Assembly: GCA_020248905.1 (NCBI GenBank)
Contig: JADCGR010000024.1
Coordinates: 1 to 58,305 of the forward strand
Length of the DNA: 58,305 nucleotides
Source: Curvibacter sp.
GTDB taxonomy: Bacteria; Pseudomonadota; Gammaproteobacteria; Burkholderiales; Burkholderiaceae_C
Reading direction: 5' to 3'
Notes under the pieces: model-generated
Seen by the model: only the letters and a program-made list of their open reading frames with translations
Told to the model about the DNA's origin: nothing
The model's database searches: none
Position numbers and translations under genes: made by a program
Shown here: positions 33,005-41,591 of the stretch, one piece after another
Position numbering within the stretch: the first letter of the stretch is position 1
Layout of the letters: each line of letters starts with the position of its first letter

Positions 33005-35082
33005 GATGCGGCGCCTCGCAGGATCGGTCCGATGCGAATGGAATGGGTTTCAGGAATTTCGCTGTGCGCCAGCACCTGCAGGCGCGGCGCGGCGCGGCGC
33101 ACCAAGCGCGCCACGGCATTGCGGATGGCGTCGGGCACGAGCAGGCAGGCCGGTACGCCGGTTTCTTCCTGTTTCATGGCCACGTCGGCGGCCTTGCGCG
33201 TGAGCATGTCGGCGACGCCCGGGTCCAGCGCGGGGCCCCCAGGGTTGCCCAGGGCCTGTACCAGCAGGCGTTCCAGTGGCGGGTCGATGGCAATGACGCT
33301 GAGTTCCTTCTGCGGGCCGTAGATCTGCTGCACGATGGCGGGCGACAGGGCTACGCGCACGCGTTTGGCGAGTTCGGCCGGCTCGCTGATGGTGGGCGCG
33401 TGCTCGGCGATGGATTCGATGATGGTGCGGATGTCGCGAATGTGAACCGATTCCTCCAGCAGTAGCTGCAGGACTTTCTGGAACACGGAGATCGAGACCA
33501 TCTTCGGCACGACTTCTTCAATGAGTTTGGGGGCGAGCTTGGCCACGTGGTCCACCAGCTGCTGGGTCTCCGTGCGGCTGAGCAGCTTGGCGGCGTGGAC
33601 CTGCATCAAGTGTGACAAATGGGTCGCCATCACGGTCTCGGAATCAACGACGGTAAAGCCGGCCATTTGGGCTGCTTCCTTCTGGCGCTCGTCGATCCAG
33701 TGCGCGGGCAGGCCAAAGGCCGGGTCGGTGGTGGCTGTGCCGATGAGTGGGGTCGTGATGCCGCCCGGGTTGATGGCCAGGTACATTCCGGGGAAGGCCT
33801 CGCCGTCACCCACGACCACGCCGCGCAGGCTGATGCGGTAGCCGCTGGGCTTGAGTTCGAGGTTGTCGCGCACGTGCACGGGCGGCGGCAGGAAGCCCAC
33901 CTCCTGCGCGAACTTGCGGCGCACGCCCTTGATGCGGGTGAGCAGGTCGCCCTGGCGATTCTTGTCCACGAGCGAGATCAGGCGGTAGCCCAGCTCTAAG
34001 CCGAGCTGGTCCACGGGCTGCAGGTCGTCCCAGCTGGCCTCGCCGTCGCCAGCGGGCGCTTGAGCGGCAGTGCTTTCCTCCGTCGAGACCGGCTTGTGGG
34101 ACAGCACCCAGGCCGCGTAGCCGAAGATGCCGGCGATGCAGAGGAAGACCAGGTTGGGCATGCCCGGGATCAGGCCCAGCAGACCGAGGATGCCCGCGGT
34201 GATGCCCAGGGCGCGCGGCGAGACCAGCATCTGGCTGGCGATCTGGCGTTGCAGGTCCTGGTCCTTGCCCACGCGCGAGACCACCATGGCGGCGGCCACC
34301 GAGATCAGCAGGCCGGGGATCTGCGCGACCAGCGCGTCGCCCACCGCCAGCAGGATGTAGCTGTTGGCGGCCTGGCCAGCGCTGAGGTCGTGCTGCAGCA
34401 TGCCGATGGCAAAGCCACCTATGATGTTGATGAAAAGAATCAGGATGCCTGCGATGGCGTCGCCACGTACGAACTTGGAGGCGCCGTCCATGGAGCCGAA
34501 GAAGTCGGCCTCCTGACCGATCTCCTCGCGGCGGCGGCGGGCTTCCTTCTCGTCGATGGTGCCGGCGTTGAGATCGGCGTCCACCGCCATCTGCTTACCC
34601 GGCATGGCATCGAGGGCGAAGCGCGCCGAGACCTCGGCAATACGCTCCGCGCCCTTGGTAATGACGATGAAGTTGATCACCACCAGGATGGCAAAGACAA
34701 TCAGACCCACGGCGAAGCTGCCGCCGATCAGGAAGTGACCGAAGGCTTCGATCACGTTGCCGGCCGCGCCCGGGCCAGTGTGGCCCTCGAGTAGCACGAC
34801 GCGGGTGGACGCGACGTTGAGCGAGAGGCGCAGCAAGGTGGTGAGCAGCAGCACCACCGGGAACGCGGCAAAGTCCAGCGGGCGCACCATGTGGGCCGCC
34901 ACCATCATGACCATCACGGCGATGGCGATGTTGAGGGTGAACAGGATGTCGAGCATCCATGCGGGCAGCGGCAGCACCATCATGGCCAACACGGCCACGA
35001 TGAGCAGGGGAGCAGCCAGCCCGGGAATCATGGACGCGTGGCGCCCGACGCGAGATGGCAGGTTTTGCAGGAGCGCGTTCAT
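33001..35082 (-). CDS. flhA: Flagellar type III export gate protein
   Basis: FlhA (693 aa) is the inner-membrane export gate. About eight N-terminal membrane helices end near residue 330 and include the FHIPEP-family region with DAMPGKQMAVDADLNAGTID. A soluble cytoplasmic domain follows (about 360-693), with the conserved LNAGTIDEKEARRRREEIG and, later, IRDIRTIIESIAEHAP. Length is normal. It overlaps flhF and flhB by 4 bp each, so the three are co-translated. Confidence 0.97.
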   Translation of the reverse strand: MNALLQNLPSRVGRHASMIPGLAAPLLIVAVLAMMVLPLPAWMLDILFTLNIAIAVMVMMVAAHMVRPLDFAAFPVVLLLTTLLRLSLNVASTRVVLLEGHTGPGAAGNVIEAFGHFLIGGSFAVGLIVFAILVVINFIVITKGAERIAEVSARFALDAMPGKQMAVDADLNAGTIDEKEARRRREEIGQEADFFGSMDGASKFVRGDAIAGILILFINIIGGFAIGMLQHDLSAGQAANSYILLAVGDALVAQIPGLLISVAAAMVVSRVGKDQDLQRQIASQMLVSPRALGITAGILGLLGLIPGMPNLVFLCIAGIFGYAAWVLSHKPVSTEESTAAQAPAGDGEASWDDLQPVDQLGLELGYRLISLVDKNRQGDLLTRIKGVRRKFAQEVGFLPPPVHVRDNLELKPSGYRISLRGVVVGDGEAFPGMYLAINPGGITTPLIGTATTDPAFGLPAHWIDERQKEAAQMAGFTVVDSETVMATHLSHLMQVHAAKLLSRTETQQLVDHVAKLAPKLIEEVVPKMVSISVFQKVLQLLLEESVHIRDIRTIIESIAEHAPTISEPAELAKRVRVALSPAIVQQIYGPQKELSVIAIDPPLERLLVQALGNPGGPALDPGVADMLTRKAADVAMKQEETGVPACLLVPDAIRNAVARLVRRAAPRLQVLAHSEIPETHSIRIGPILRGAAS

Positions 35083-36239
35083 GCGGCGCCGGGCTGGGGT
35101 TGGAAGCTGCGTTGCTGCGGATCGAGGCCTGCGGGCACCTGCGGCTGCGGCAGCTCGCCCGGCATGGGGCCTTCGCCACGCAGCGCGGCGCGCAGGCGGT
35201 AGATGTAGGCCAGCACCTGCGCCACGGCCGTGTACAGGCTGGCGGGGATGTCCTGGTCCAACTCGGCATGGGCGTAGAGCGCCCGCGCCAGCACCGGGGA
35301 CTGCAGCACGGGTACGTCGTGGGCCTTGGCCACGTCACGGATCTTGAAGGCCAGCAGGTCGGCGCCCTTGGAGATCACGCGCGGTGCGGCCATGGTCTTT
35401 TCGTCGTAGCGTATGGCGACCGCATAGTGTGTGGGGTTCATCAGGATGAAGTCGGCCTTAGGCACGGACTTGAGGCTCGCGCGCTGCGCGATCTCGCGTG
35501 CCTTCTGGCGTCGATGGCTTTTCATCTGCGGATTGCCGTCGGTCTCCTTGCCTTCGTCCTTCACCTCCTTGAGCGACATCTTGAGCTGCGAGCGATGCAG
35601 ATAGCCCTGCAGCGGCACATCCACCAGTGCGACGATGAGGATGACAGCCAGCAGCAGGCCGCAGCCGGTCATCAGCCACTCGAACATGCGTGCCAGGCCT
35701 GCCACCGAGGGTTGCATCAGCAGCGAGGCCACGGAGGGCAAGGTCGCGTGGATGAAGGCCGCTGCCAGAAGCAGGATGAAAAGGGCGATGAAGCTGAGCT
35801 TGACGATCTCGGCCAGCTTCTTCTTGGTGAAGAGTCCCTGCAGGCCCTGGAGCGGATTCAGACGTGACAGATCAGGGATGACCGGCTTGAGGCTGAATAC
35901 CCAGCCGCCCGCAGTGATGGTACCCAGCACGGCCACGGCACTGACCACGACTGCGAAGGCGACGCAGCCCACAAGGCCGACGAGCGTCATGGACTCCAGC
36001 CGCTCGAGCATCGAGGCCGACTGCTGTACCACTGCGGTGTCAAACGTGAGCTGCCGGCCCAGCGCCAGGCGCAGCTCGCTGTAAAGAGAGGGGGCAAGAA
36101 CGAAGAGGGTGATGGCGCCGCCGCCCAGCACCGCCAGATGCCCCAGGTCCTGGGATCGCGCGACCTGGCCGTCCTCACGCGCCCGCTGAAGCTTGCGCGG
36201 CGAGGCGGGTAGGTTGCGGTCCTGACTGCTGGATTCCAT
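35079..36239 (-). CDS. flhB: Flagellar export apparatus substrate-specificity switch protein
   Basis: FlhB (386 aa) sits in the export gate and switches secretion from hook to filament substrates. Four membrane helices lie between about residues 30 and 210. The autocleavage motif NPTH occurs in ADFILMNPTHYAVAIRYDE (about residue 266), as in functional FlhB. The N-terminus (MESSSQDRNLPASPRKLQRA) is typical and includes basic residues. First gene of the flhB-flhA-flhF-flhG-fliA series, with an upstream gap that contains a repeat-like element. Confidence 0.96.
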   Translation of the reverse strand: MESSSQDRNLPASPRKLQRAREDGQVARSQDLGHLAVLGGGAITLFVLAPSLYSELRLALGRQLTFDTAVVQQSASMLERLESMTLVGLVGCVAFAVVVSAVAVLGTITAGGWVFSLKPVIPDLSRLNPLQGLQGLFTKKKLAEIVKLSFIALFILLLAAAFIHATLPSVASLLMQPSVAGLARMFEWLMTGCGLLLAVILIVALVDVPLQGYLHRSQLKMSLKEVKDEGKETDGNPQMKSHRRQKAREIAQRASLKSVPKADFILMNPTHYAVAIRYDEKTMAAPRVISKGADLLAFKIRDVAKAHDVPVLQSPVLARALYAHAELDQDIPASLYTAVAQVLAYIYRLRAALRGEGPMPGELPQPQVPAGLDPQQRSFQPQPGAA

Positions 36240-36360
36240 GGTGGCGCGGGGCTGAAGTCCACGCCATTGTCGGTTCGGGGGGGCTGCCGCTAAAGGAAGA
36301 AAAGCCGGGTGTTTCCCCGCTTCATTGCGCCCGATGCGAATTGCGCGAAATGAAAGGGTT

Positions 36361-36465
36361 CCTGACCAGGGCAGCCGTGGAACCGGCTTGGCCGGGCCAC
36401 TGGCTGCGTCCCCCTCCCGCCGCAGGCGAGAGGAGGGGAAGACGCGCAGCGTCTAAGGGGAGGAT
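36361..36465. repeat. Hairpin-rich intergenic repeat-like element between cheZ and flhB
   Basis: The 231-bp gap between cheZ and flhB contains CCCCTCCCGCCG and GAGGAGGGG arms (36411-36438), and GACGC-GCA-GCGTC (36441-36453). The adjoining GC-rich stretch includes AACCGGCTTGGCCGG. The style is that of short dispersed intergenic repeats I recall from Comamonadaceae genomes; no second copy was noticed in this window. It may also act as a terminator for cheZ. The remaining part of the gap (36240-36360) should hold the flhB promoter, which I could not assign. Confidence 0.4.
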
Positions 36466-36470
36466 TGCCT

Positions 36471-37115
36471 TCAAAACCCCAAACTTGCCAGCAGGTCGTC
36501 CACCTGAGACTGGCTAGTGACCACATCGCCGGATTTTCCGCCGTCAACCACCGGGCCCGAAAGCATCACATCGTCGATGCTTGCGGGGGTGACACGTGCA
36601 TGGGCTGAAGCAGGCGCGGTCTGGATCAGCAACTGGACCAGCTGTTCCTCCAGCGCCGAGGCCAGGTTGACCACCCGGGCGATGACCTGTCCCGTGAGAT
36701 CGTGGAAATCCTGCGCCATCATGATTTCGGTCAGATGCTGGTCGAGTTCGCCGTTGGACTTCTCGAGGTCGGTCAGGAAGTTCATGATGTGGCCCTTGGC
36801 CACGGCGGCTACCGGGTCGGCCACAAGCAGGGCGATCATGTGCTTGGTCTGGGCCGCCACGTGGTCGTGCTGGCTCTTGGCCTGGTCCACGCGGTTGAGC
36901 ACCTTTTCGGCGGCCTCGCCCGTGAGGCGCGCAATATAGGACAGGCGGCTGCGCGCATCAGGCAGCTCACTGGCAGTGCCGCGCAGCTTTTCGTCCAGGC
37001 CGAGCTCGCGCAGGGTATCGTGCAGTTGCCGGGTGAGCTGGCCGATCTTCTGGTGGACGTCCTGGCTGTCCGTAGCGGCGTTCCCGGCAGGATGGGCAGA
37101 GGCGCTGTGGTCCAT
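36471..37115 (-). CDS. cheZ: CheY-phosphate phosphatase
   Basis: CheZ (214 aa) dephosphorylates CheY-P. The long helix region contains GEAAEKVLNRVDQAKSQHDH, and the active-site segment reads IMMAQDFHDLTGQVIARVV (Asp and Gln in DFHDLTGQV). The C-terminal CheY-binding peptide is QSQVDDLLASLGF. It is 3 bp after cheY, as in many beta/gammaproteobacteria. No chemoreceptor, cheA or cheW gene is in this window. Confidence 0.95.
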   Translation of the reverse strand: MDHSASAHPAGNAATDSQDVHQKIGQLTRQLHDTLRELGLDEKLRGTASELPDARSRLSYIARLTGEAAEKVLNRVDQAKSQHDHVAAQTKHMIALLVADPVAAVAKGHIMNFLTDLEKSNGELDQHLTEIMMAQDFHDLTGQVIARVVNLASALEEQLVQLLIQTAPASAHARVTPASIDDVMLSGPVVDGGKSGDVVTSQSQVDDLLASLGF

Positions 37116-37118
37116 GGC

Positions 37119-37511
37119 TCAGACCAGGCCGTTCTTCTTGAGGATGAGCTGGACCTTCTCCTCCAGCGTCGCCTTGGTGAAGGGCTTGACGATGTAGCCG
37201 GCAGCGCCCTGCTGCGCGGCCAGGACGATGTCCTCCTTGCGCGCCTCGGCGGTGACCATGAGCACAGGGATGTGCTTGAGCTTTTCGTCTTTCTTGACTT
37301 CCTGCAGTAGCTGGAAGCCGTTCATATTCGGCATGTTGATGTCGGTCACCACAAAGTCGAAATTGCTCGCGCGTAGCTTTTGCAGGGCCACTACGCCGTC
37401 TTCCGCCTCGTCTGCTTCGGCAAAGCCGCTTTCCTTGAGCAGGTTGCGCACGATGCGTCGCATGGTCGAGAAGTCATCGACCACGAGAAATCGCAAGGGA
37501 TTGTCGGCCAT
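37119..37511 (-). CDS. cheY: Chemotaxis response regulator
   Basis: CheY (130 aa) is a single receiver domain. The acidic pair (Asp12, Asp13) and the phosphorylated Asp57 in [12 protein letters not shown] are in place, and the Thr and Lys of VTAEA and [12 protein letters not shown] complete the site. It binds the motor switch when phosphorylated by CheA, whose gene lies outside this window. The next gene, cheZ, encodes its phosphatase. AAAGG lies upstream of the ATG at 37511. Confidence 0.97.
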   Translation of the reverse strand: MADNPLRFLVVDDFSTMRRIVRNLLKESGFAEADEAEDGVVALQKLRASNFDFVVTDINMPNMNGFQLLQEVKKDEKLKHIPVLMVTAEARKEDIVLAAQQGAAGYIVKPFTKATLEEKVQLILKKNGLV

Positions 37512-37590
37512 GTCGGCGCCTTTCTGGGGTTCGGTACGCTGTGTTCGGGCAGATTATCGCAAGTCCGGGCGAGAGCCAATTCCAGCCGTT

Positions 37591-38556
37591 CTATCGCGTC
37601 GCCGGGACTGGGGCTGGTCCCGTGGCGGGCGGGGTTGAAGGCGTGGGCGGGGCGACTTCGGGTTCGGCCAGGGTGGCCTCACGGTTGAGGCCGAGCAGGC
37701 GCTCCTCAGCCTCGCGGGTCAGCACCAGGATGCTGATGCGGCGGTTGATCGGGGCGGTGGGGTTTTGCGGCTCCAGCAGATTGCTGGCGGCCAGGCCGGT
37801 CACGCGCAGCAGCTTGTCCTCGGGCATGCCAGCGTCGACCAGCTCGCGGCGCGAGGCGTTGGCGCGGTCGGCCGAAAGTTCCCAATTGCTGTAGCCGCGC
37901 TGCCCGCCGGAAAAGGGCGTCAGATCGGTGTGCCCGTCCAGGCTGATGCGGTTTTCCACGCCTTTTAGGGCCGCACCGATCTCGCGCAGGATCTCGCGCA
38001 TATAGGGTTGCACGATGGCGCTGCCGCTGTTGAACATGGGCCGGCCCTGCTCGTCCACGATCTGGATCTGCAAGCCGTCCGGCGTGGTCTCCAGCCGGAT
38101 CTGATTGCTGTACTGCTTGAGTTTCTGGTTGTTCGAAATGGCCGCGCTGATTGTGGCGGCCAGTGCGGCCAGGCGTCTGGCATCCTGCTGCGCGGCCTCT
38201 GCTTTGGCCTGCTGCACGGCGCGCTTCTTGCGCAGCGGGTCGGGGCTTTCGCCCTCGTGCTGCCGGCCAACCGTCTGGGTCAGGTCGGCGCCGCCGCCGG
38301 GCAGCACGGTGGGGCTTGCACCCGCGCCGGCGCCCCCGACCATGGCCACCTTGAGCGGCGAACTGAAGTAGTCGGACAGCCCCTTCAAGTCGCCCTTGGT
38401 GGTCGAGCCCAGCAGCCACATGAGCAGGAAGAACGCCATCATGGCCGTCACGAAGTCGGCGTAGGCGATCTTCCAGGCGCCACCATGGGCTGCATGGCCG
38501 CCCTTCTTGATCTTCTTGACGATGATGGGCTGGAGCTTCTTGGCGTCGGTGGCCAT
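37591..38556 (-). CDS. motB: Flagellar motor stator protein B
   Basis: MotB (321 aa) anchors the stator to peptidoglycan. One membrane helix (about residues 31-48) carries the proton-binding Asp34 in AYADFVTAMMAFFLLMW. The OmpA-like domain contains LDGHTDLTPFSGGQRGYSNW and NRRISILVLT. The tail after about residue 290 is Pro/Ala-rich and variable. It follows motA after 36 bp and precedes cheY after 79 bp. Confidence 0.96.
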   Translation of the reverse strand: MATDAKKLQPIIVKKIKKGGHAAHGGAWKIAYADFVTAMMAFFLLMWLLGSTTKGDLKGLSDYFSSPLKVAMVGGAGAGASPTVLPGGGADLTQTVGRQHEGESPDPLRKKRAVQQAKAEAAQQDARRLAALAATISAAISNNQKLKQYSNQIRLETTPDGLQIQIVDEQGRPMFNSGSAIVQPYMREILREIGAALKGVENRISLDGHTDLTPFSGGQRGYSNWELSADRANASRRELVDAGMPEDKLLRVTGLAASNLLEPQNPTAPINRRISILVLTREAEERLLGLNREATLAEPEVAPPTPSTPPATGPAPVPATR

Positions 38557-38592
38557 GGCGGATCTCGTGGGGAACCTTGGCGGCGCGGGGGC

Positions 38593-39453
38593 TTACTTCT
38601 TGCCGCGCACGTAGCTTTCGAGTTCGGTGAAGGTCGGGCGTTCGGTGGAGAACAGCACTTTGCGGCCGAACTCGATGGCGGTGGAAGGGTTATAGCCCTG
38701 CATGCTGGCCAGCAGCGTGGACTTGATGCACACCAGTTCCTTGGCATTGTCCTCGGACTTCTGCTCTAGCAGGCCGCCCAGCGGCTCGACCACACCGTAG
38801 GCCAGCAGAATGCCCAGGAAGGTGCCGACCAGGGCCGAGGCGATCATGCCGCCCAGCACGGCCGGCGGTTGGCCCACGGAGCCCATGGTGTTGACCACGC
38901 CGAGCACGGCGGCCACGATGCCGAAGGCCGGCAGCGCGCCAGCCAGGCGCGCGATGGCGGCGATGGGCGCGTGCGCCTCCTGGTGATGGGTTTCGATTTC
39001 GTTGTCCATCAGGGACTCGATCTCGTGGGCGTTAAGATTGCCCGAGACCATCATGCGAAGGTAGTCGGTGGTGAATTCGACGACGTGGTGATCGTTGCCG
39101 ACCACCGGATACTTCTGGAAGATGGGCGATTCATGGGGGTTCTCGACGTCCTTCTCGATGGCCATCAGGCCTTCCTTGCGGGCCTTCTGCAGGATGTCAT
39201 AGAGCATGGCCAGCAGCTCCAGATAGCGGTCCTTGGTGTATTTGGAGCTCTTGAGCGCCTGCGGGATCATGGCGATCGTGGCCTTGAGCACCTTGGGCTG
39301 GTTGTTGACCACAAAGGCGCCAAGCGCGCCACCGAATATGGTGATCAGCTCGAAAGGCAGCGCCGTCAGGATGACCTGGATGTTGCCGCCGTGAACGACA
39401 TACACCCCAAAGATGCAGCCCATGGCGACGACATAACCTACGATGACCAGCAT
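38593..39453 (-). CDS. motA: Flagellar motor stator protein A
   Basis: MotA (286 aa) forms the proton channel with MotB. Four membrane helices are visible, starting MLVIVGYVVAMGCIFGVYVV. The cytoplasmic loop has YTKDRYLELLAMLYDILQKA, and the C-terminal region shows PAFGIVAAVLGVVNTMGSV. Length is standard. The start is the first ATG at 39453. The region upstream holds a 17-bp palindrome and the flhC terminator. Confidence 0.96.
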   Translation of the reverse strand: MLVIVGYVVAMGCIFGVYVVHGGNIQVILTALPFELITIFGGALGAFVVNNQPKVLKATIAMIPQALKSSKYTKDRYLELLAMLYDILQKARKEGLMAIEKDVENPHESPIFQKYPVVGNDHHVVEFTTDYLRMMVSGNLNAHEIESLMDNEIETHHQEAHAPIAAIARLAGALPAFGIVAAVLGVVNTMGSVGQPPAVLGGMIASALVGTFLGILLAYGVVEPLGGLLEQKSEDNAKELVCIKSTLLASMQGYNPSTAIEFGRKVLFSTERPTFTELESYVRGKK

Positions 39454-39500
39454 GTGTGTTGGGGCTCGGTTGAGGTGAAGCTCGGGGCGCAGGCGACGCG

Positions 39501-39517
39501 CTAGAAAATCATTCTAG
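39501..39517. promoter_or_regulatory. 17-bp palindrome upstream of motA
   Basis: CTAGAA and TTCTAG arms separated by AATCA, 48-64 bp before the motA ATG. The arms are perfect. A palindrome of the same 6-5-6 layout, also of the form (C/G)TAG(A/G)A-N5-T(T/C)CTA(G/C), lies upstream of flhD. It could be an operator; the TAGAAT read on the minus strand could also serve as a -10 element. No binding protein is identified. Confidence 0.4.
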
Positions 39518-39542
39518 GGGAAAGGCGCTGCGCTGCGCTACG

Positions 39543-39568
39543 AAAAAATGGGGGCGATAGAGCCCCCA
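39543..39568 (-). terminator. Intrinsic terminator after flhC
   Basis: On the minus strand TTGGGGGC, a six-base loop (TCTATC), GCCCCCA and then a run of six T residues. It separates flhDC from motAB-cheYZ transcription. Confidence 0.88.
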
Positions 39569-39605
39569 ATTCAAGCAAATCCCGGGAACGGTGCGGCGCA
39601 GAGCC

Positions 39606-40142
39606 CTAGTGCAGCTGGATGCCGCCGGCGCTGCCCTTACCCGCGCGCGCCGGCGGCTCGCACAGGCCGCAGACGTAATGGCGCGCATTCTCATAAGGCT
39701 CGGAGACGAAGTGACCGCCGCACTTGGAGCACTTCGTCATGGCCAGCATATTGTTGTCAACAAACTTGACCAGGCGCCAGGCGCGCGTGACCGACAGCAG
39801 CGGCTGCATGTCCAGCGTAGCCATCTGCTCGCTGTAGAGTCGGTAGGCCTTCATGACCGCGTCGATGTCGTCCAGCGGGCTGACCTTGCCAAGGTACTCG
39901 TAGATATTGAGGAAGAGCGAGGCATGGATATTGGGCTGCCATGTCAGGAACCAGTCGGTCGAGAAGGGCAGCTGGCCCTTGGAGGGCGACTTGCCTGCGA
40001 CCTCCTTGTACAGGCGCAGCAGACGCTCGTAGGAAAGATCAGTCTCACTCTCCAGCACCTGCAGGCGCGCGCCCAGCCTGATGAGTGCGACGGCGCGCTC
40101 GATCTGGCGCGATTCGTTGAGGACGCTCTTGGCGGTGGCCAT
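39606..40142 (-). CDS. flhC: Flagellar master regulator subunit C
   Basis: FlhC (178 aa) with FlhD forms the D4C2 activator of class II flagellar genes. The four zinc-ligand cysteines are present: Cys138, Cys141, Cys158 and Cys161 in CSKCGG and CGLC. The N-terminal helix region (SRQIERAVALIRLGARLQVL) is well conserved. It is 13 bp after flhD. An intrinsic terminator follows its stop. Confidence 0.96.
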   Translation of the reverse strand: MATAKSVLNESRQIERAVALIRLGARLQVLESETDLSYERLLRLYKEVAGKSPSKGQLPFSTDWFLTWQPNIHASLFLNIYEYLGKVSPLDDIDAVMKAYRLYSEQMATLDMQPLLSVTRAWRLVKFVDNNMLAMTKCSKCGGHFVSEPYENARHYVCGLCEPPARAGKGSAGGIQLH

Positions 40143-40155
40143 CTTCGAGTCCTTC

Positions 40156-40482
40156 TCAGAGTGCTTCGGCGTGACGGCCGGCCATCAGGATGCTGGCGTG
40201 CAGGCGGGTAGTGGTGTCGTTGTCCACCTTGCGCGTCGTGTGGTTGGTCAGCAGGCTCCAGACCACGTTGTCGTCCATGCGGAAGCGGCACAGCAGCATG
40301 CTGCTGGAGGCGATCTTGGACAGCTGGGCCGGCGAGAGCGCGGCCATCAGGTCGGCCGATTCCTCCGAGATTCCCAGGCGGAACTGCGCCTCGGCCTTGT
40401 CCTTGCGGATCAGGTTCTGTGCGAGCATCAGGTAGGTGAGGTTGGCCTCGCGGATATCGGCATTCAGTTGTTCGTCAGACAT
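40156..40482 (-). CDS. flhD: Flagellar master regulator subunit D
   Basis: FlhD (108 aa) is the partner of FlhC in the class I activator. It shows DIREANLTYLMLAQNLIRKD and the later LSKIASSSMLLCRFRMDDNV, both family signatures. The length is normal. The 200-bp upstream region contains a 17-bp palindrome (40602-40618) and no gene. The next gene upstream is the formyltransferase that ends the glycosylation island, on the same strand. Confidence 0.96.
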   Translation of the reverse strand: MSDEQLNADIREANLTYLMLAQNLIRKDKAEAQFRLGISEESADLMAALSPAQLSKIASSSMLLCRFRMDDNVVWSLLTNHTTRKVDNDTTTRLHASILMAGRHAEAL

Positions 40483-40601
40483 GTTGGGGCTCCTTGTTGG
40501 CGCAGTTCGGTTGTTTCGCGTTGGGATTGATTCTGAAGATCGGCCACGAAACTTGAATCGGCGTCTGCCTGTACCGGATGCCAGACAAACGCTCCTTGCG
40601 C

Positions 40602-40618
40602 GTAGGAAGAAATCCTAC
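40602..40618. promoter_or_regulatory. 17-bp palindrome upstream of flhD
   Basis: GTAGGA and TCCTAC arms separated by AGAAA, 120-136 bp before the flhD ATG. The layout matches the palindrome before motA. It may be an operator of the flagellar hierarchy or a small hairpin; no poly-T tract follows on the minus strand, so it is not an obvious terminator for the upstream gene. Confidence 0.42.
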
Positions 40619-40682
40619 AAAGCGGTCTTGCCGGCTAAAGCGGGAAAAGCGCCACGAAATCCACCCATTTGCCCGGCGCAGA

Positions 40683-41591
40683 TCAGGGCGACGTTTCGGA
40701 GGCCAGGGGCGCAAGGCTCGCGCGCAACCATCCCTCGCGACAGCGCAGGAGCCAGATGTCAGCCGCCTCGATATGGATGTCAAGACCAGCCTTCGTGGAT
40801 GGTGTGCTGGCGACATCGCTTGCGATATCGCAAGCGACGATGGCGCGCCCCCGAACCGTAGGGTGCTGGAAGGGCGGGAAGATCAGGGAGCGTGCCAGGC
40901 GCGAACACGAGGCGGCATCCAATTCGGCGAAGGGCAGCTCGCGATCATTGAAGTCAACCGAGCGGCGGTCGTGGTAGGTCGCCTGCGCGTCGTCCTGCGG
41001 ATGTGACTGCACGCGATCCCGCATCAGGTCGGCCAGATGCCGCTGCACCAGCAGGGCGCCGCAGTGGTGCATCTCCTCGTAAAGCTCGCGCGCTGTGGTG
41101 TTGTCGCGCAGCGGGATCAGCGTCTGGTCCACGATCGCCCCGTCGTCGATGCCGGCGGTCAGAACATGCAGGCTCACGCCCGCGTGGGTATCGCCGCTGC
41201 GCAGGGCCCATATCCCGGGGTAACAGCCCCGATGCCGCGGCAAGGCGGAGAAATGCAGGTTGTAGGCGCGCGCACCGCCAAGTTCGGGCAGGCGGATGAT
41301 ACGGTCGTACTGCAGGCTCAGCAGCAGATCGCCATTGCGCAGCCCTGCGGCGGTGACCGTGTCCAGCACAGGGATGCCGAGGGTGCGGCAGCGGGCCGTG
41401 AACGAGGGCTCCCAGCTATCCTGCCCGTTGTCGCCCCTGACCGGCAGGCCCAGCACGGTCCAGTCCGTTGGTGATGACGCAAGGGCCTTTCGTACATGGC
41501 CCGCCACAGTGCAGGCGATGCGCCCCTTGCCCGCCAGGACCAGGCGTTGGTTGCGAGCCGGGGCGGCACGGGCTGGCAGGTCAGTCGGCAT
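40683..41591 (-). CDS. Formyltransferase-family protein, canonical active site (sugar N-formyltransferase candidate)
   Basis: This 302-aa protein has the 10-formyl-THF transferase core. The catalytic triad is visible: Asn111 and His113 in YNLHFSALPRHRG and Asp149 in TAGIDDGAIV. It lacks the tRNA-formyltransferase N- and C-terminal signature regions and lies in a glycosylation island. A sugar N-formyltransferase (as in Qui3NFo or Fuc3NFo synthesis) is the likely role. A C-terminal extension of unknown fold covers about residues 210-302. The start ATG at 41591 overlaps the upstream methyltransferase by 11 bp; a longer antisense-derived extension was discarded. Confidence 0.78.
   Translation of the reverse strand: MPTDLPARAAPARNQRLVLAGKGRIACTVAGHVRKALASSPTDWTVLGLPVRGDNGQDSWEPSFTARCRTLGIPVLDTVTAAGLRNGDLLLSLQYDRIIRLPELGGARAYNLHFSALPRHRGCYPGIWALRSGDTHAGVSLHVLTAGIDDGAIVDQTLIPLRDNTTARELYEEMHHCGALLVQRHLADLMRDRVQSHPQDDAQATYHDRRSVDFNDRELPFAELDAASCSRLARSLIFPPFQHPTVRGRAIVACDIASDVASTPSTKAGLDIHIEAADIWLLRCREGWLRASLAPLASETSP

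Noticed and set aside
37512-37590. Possible sigma-70 promoter before cheY (TTGGCT with GATAAT)
   Set aside because: Spacing is only 15 bp and the element overlaps the motB-cheY junction; too weak to list.
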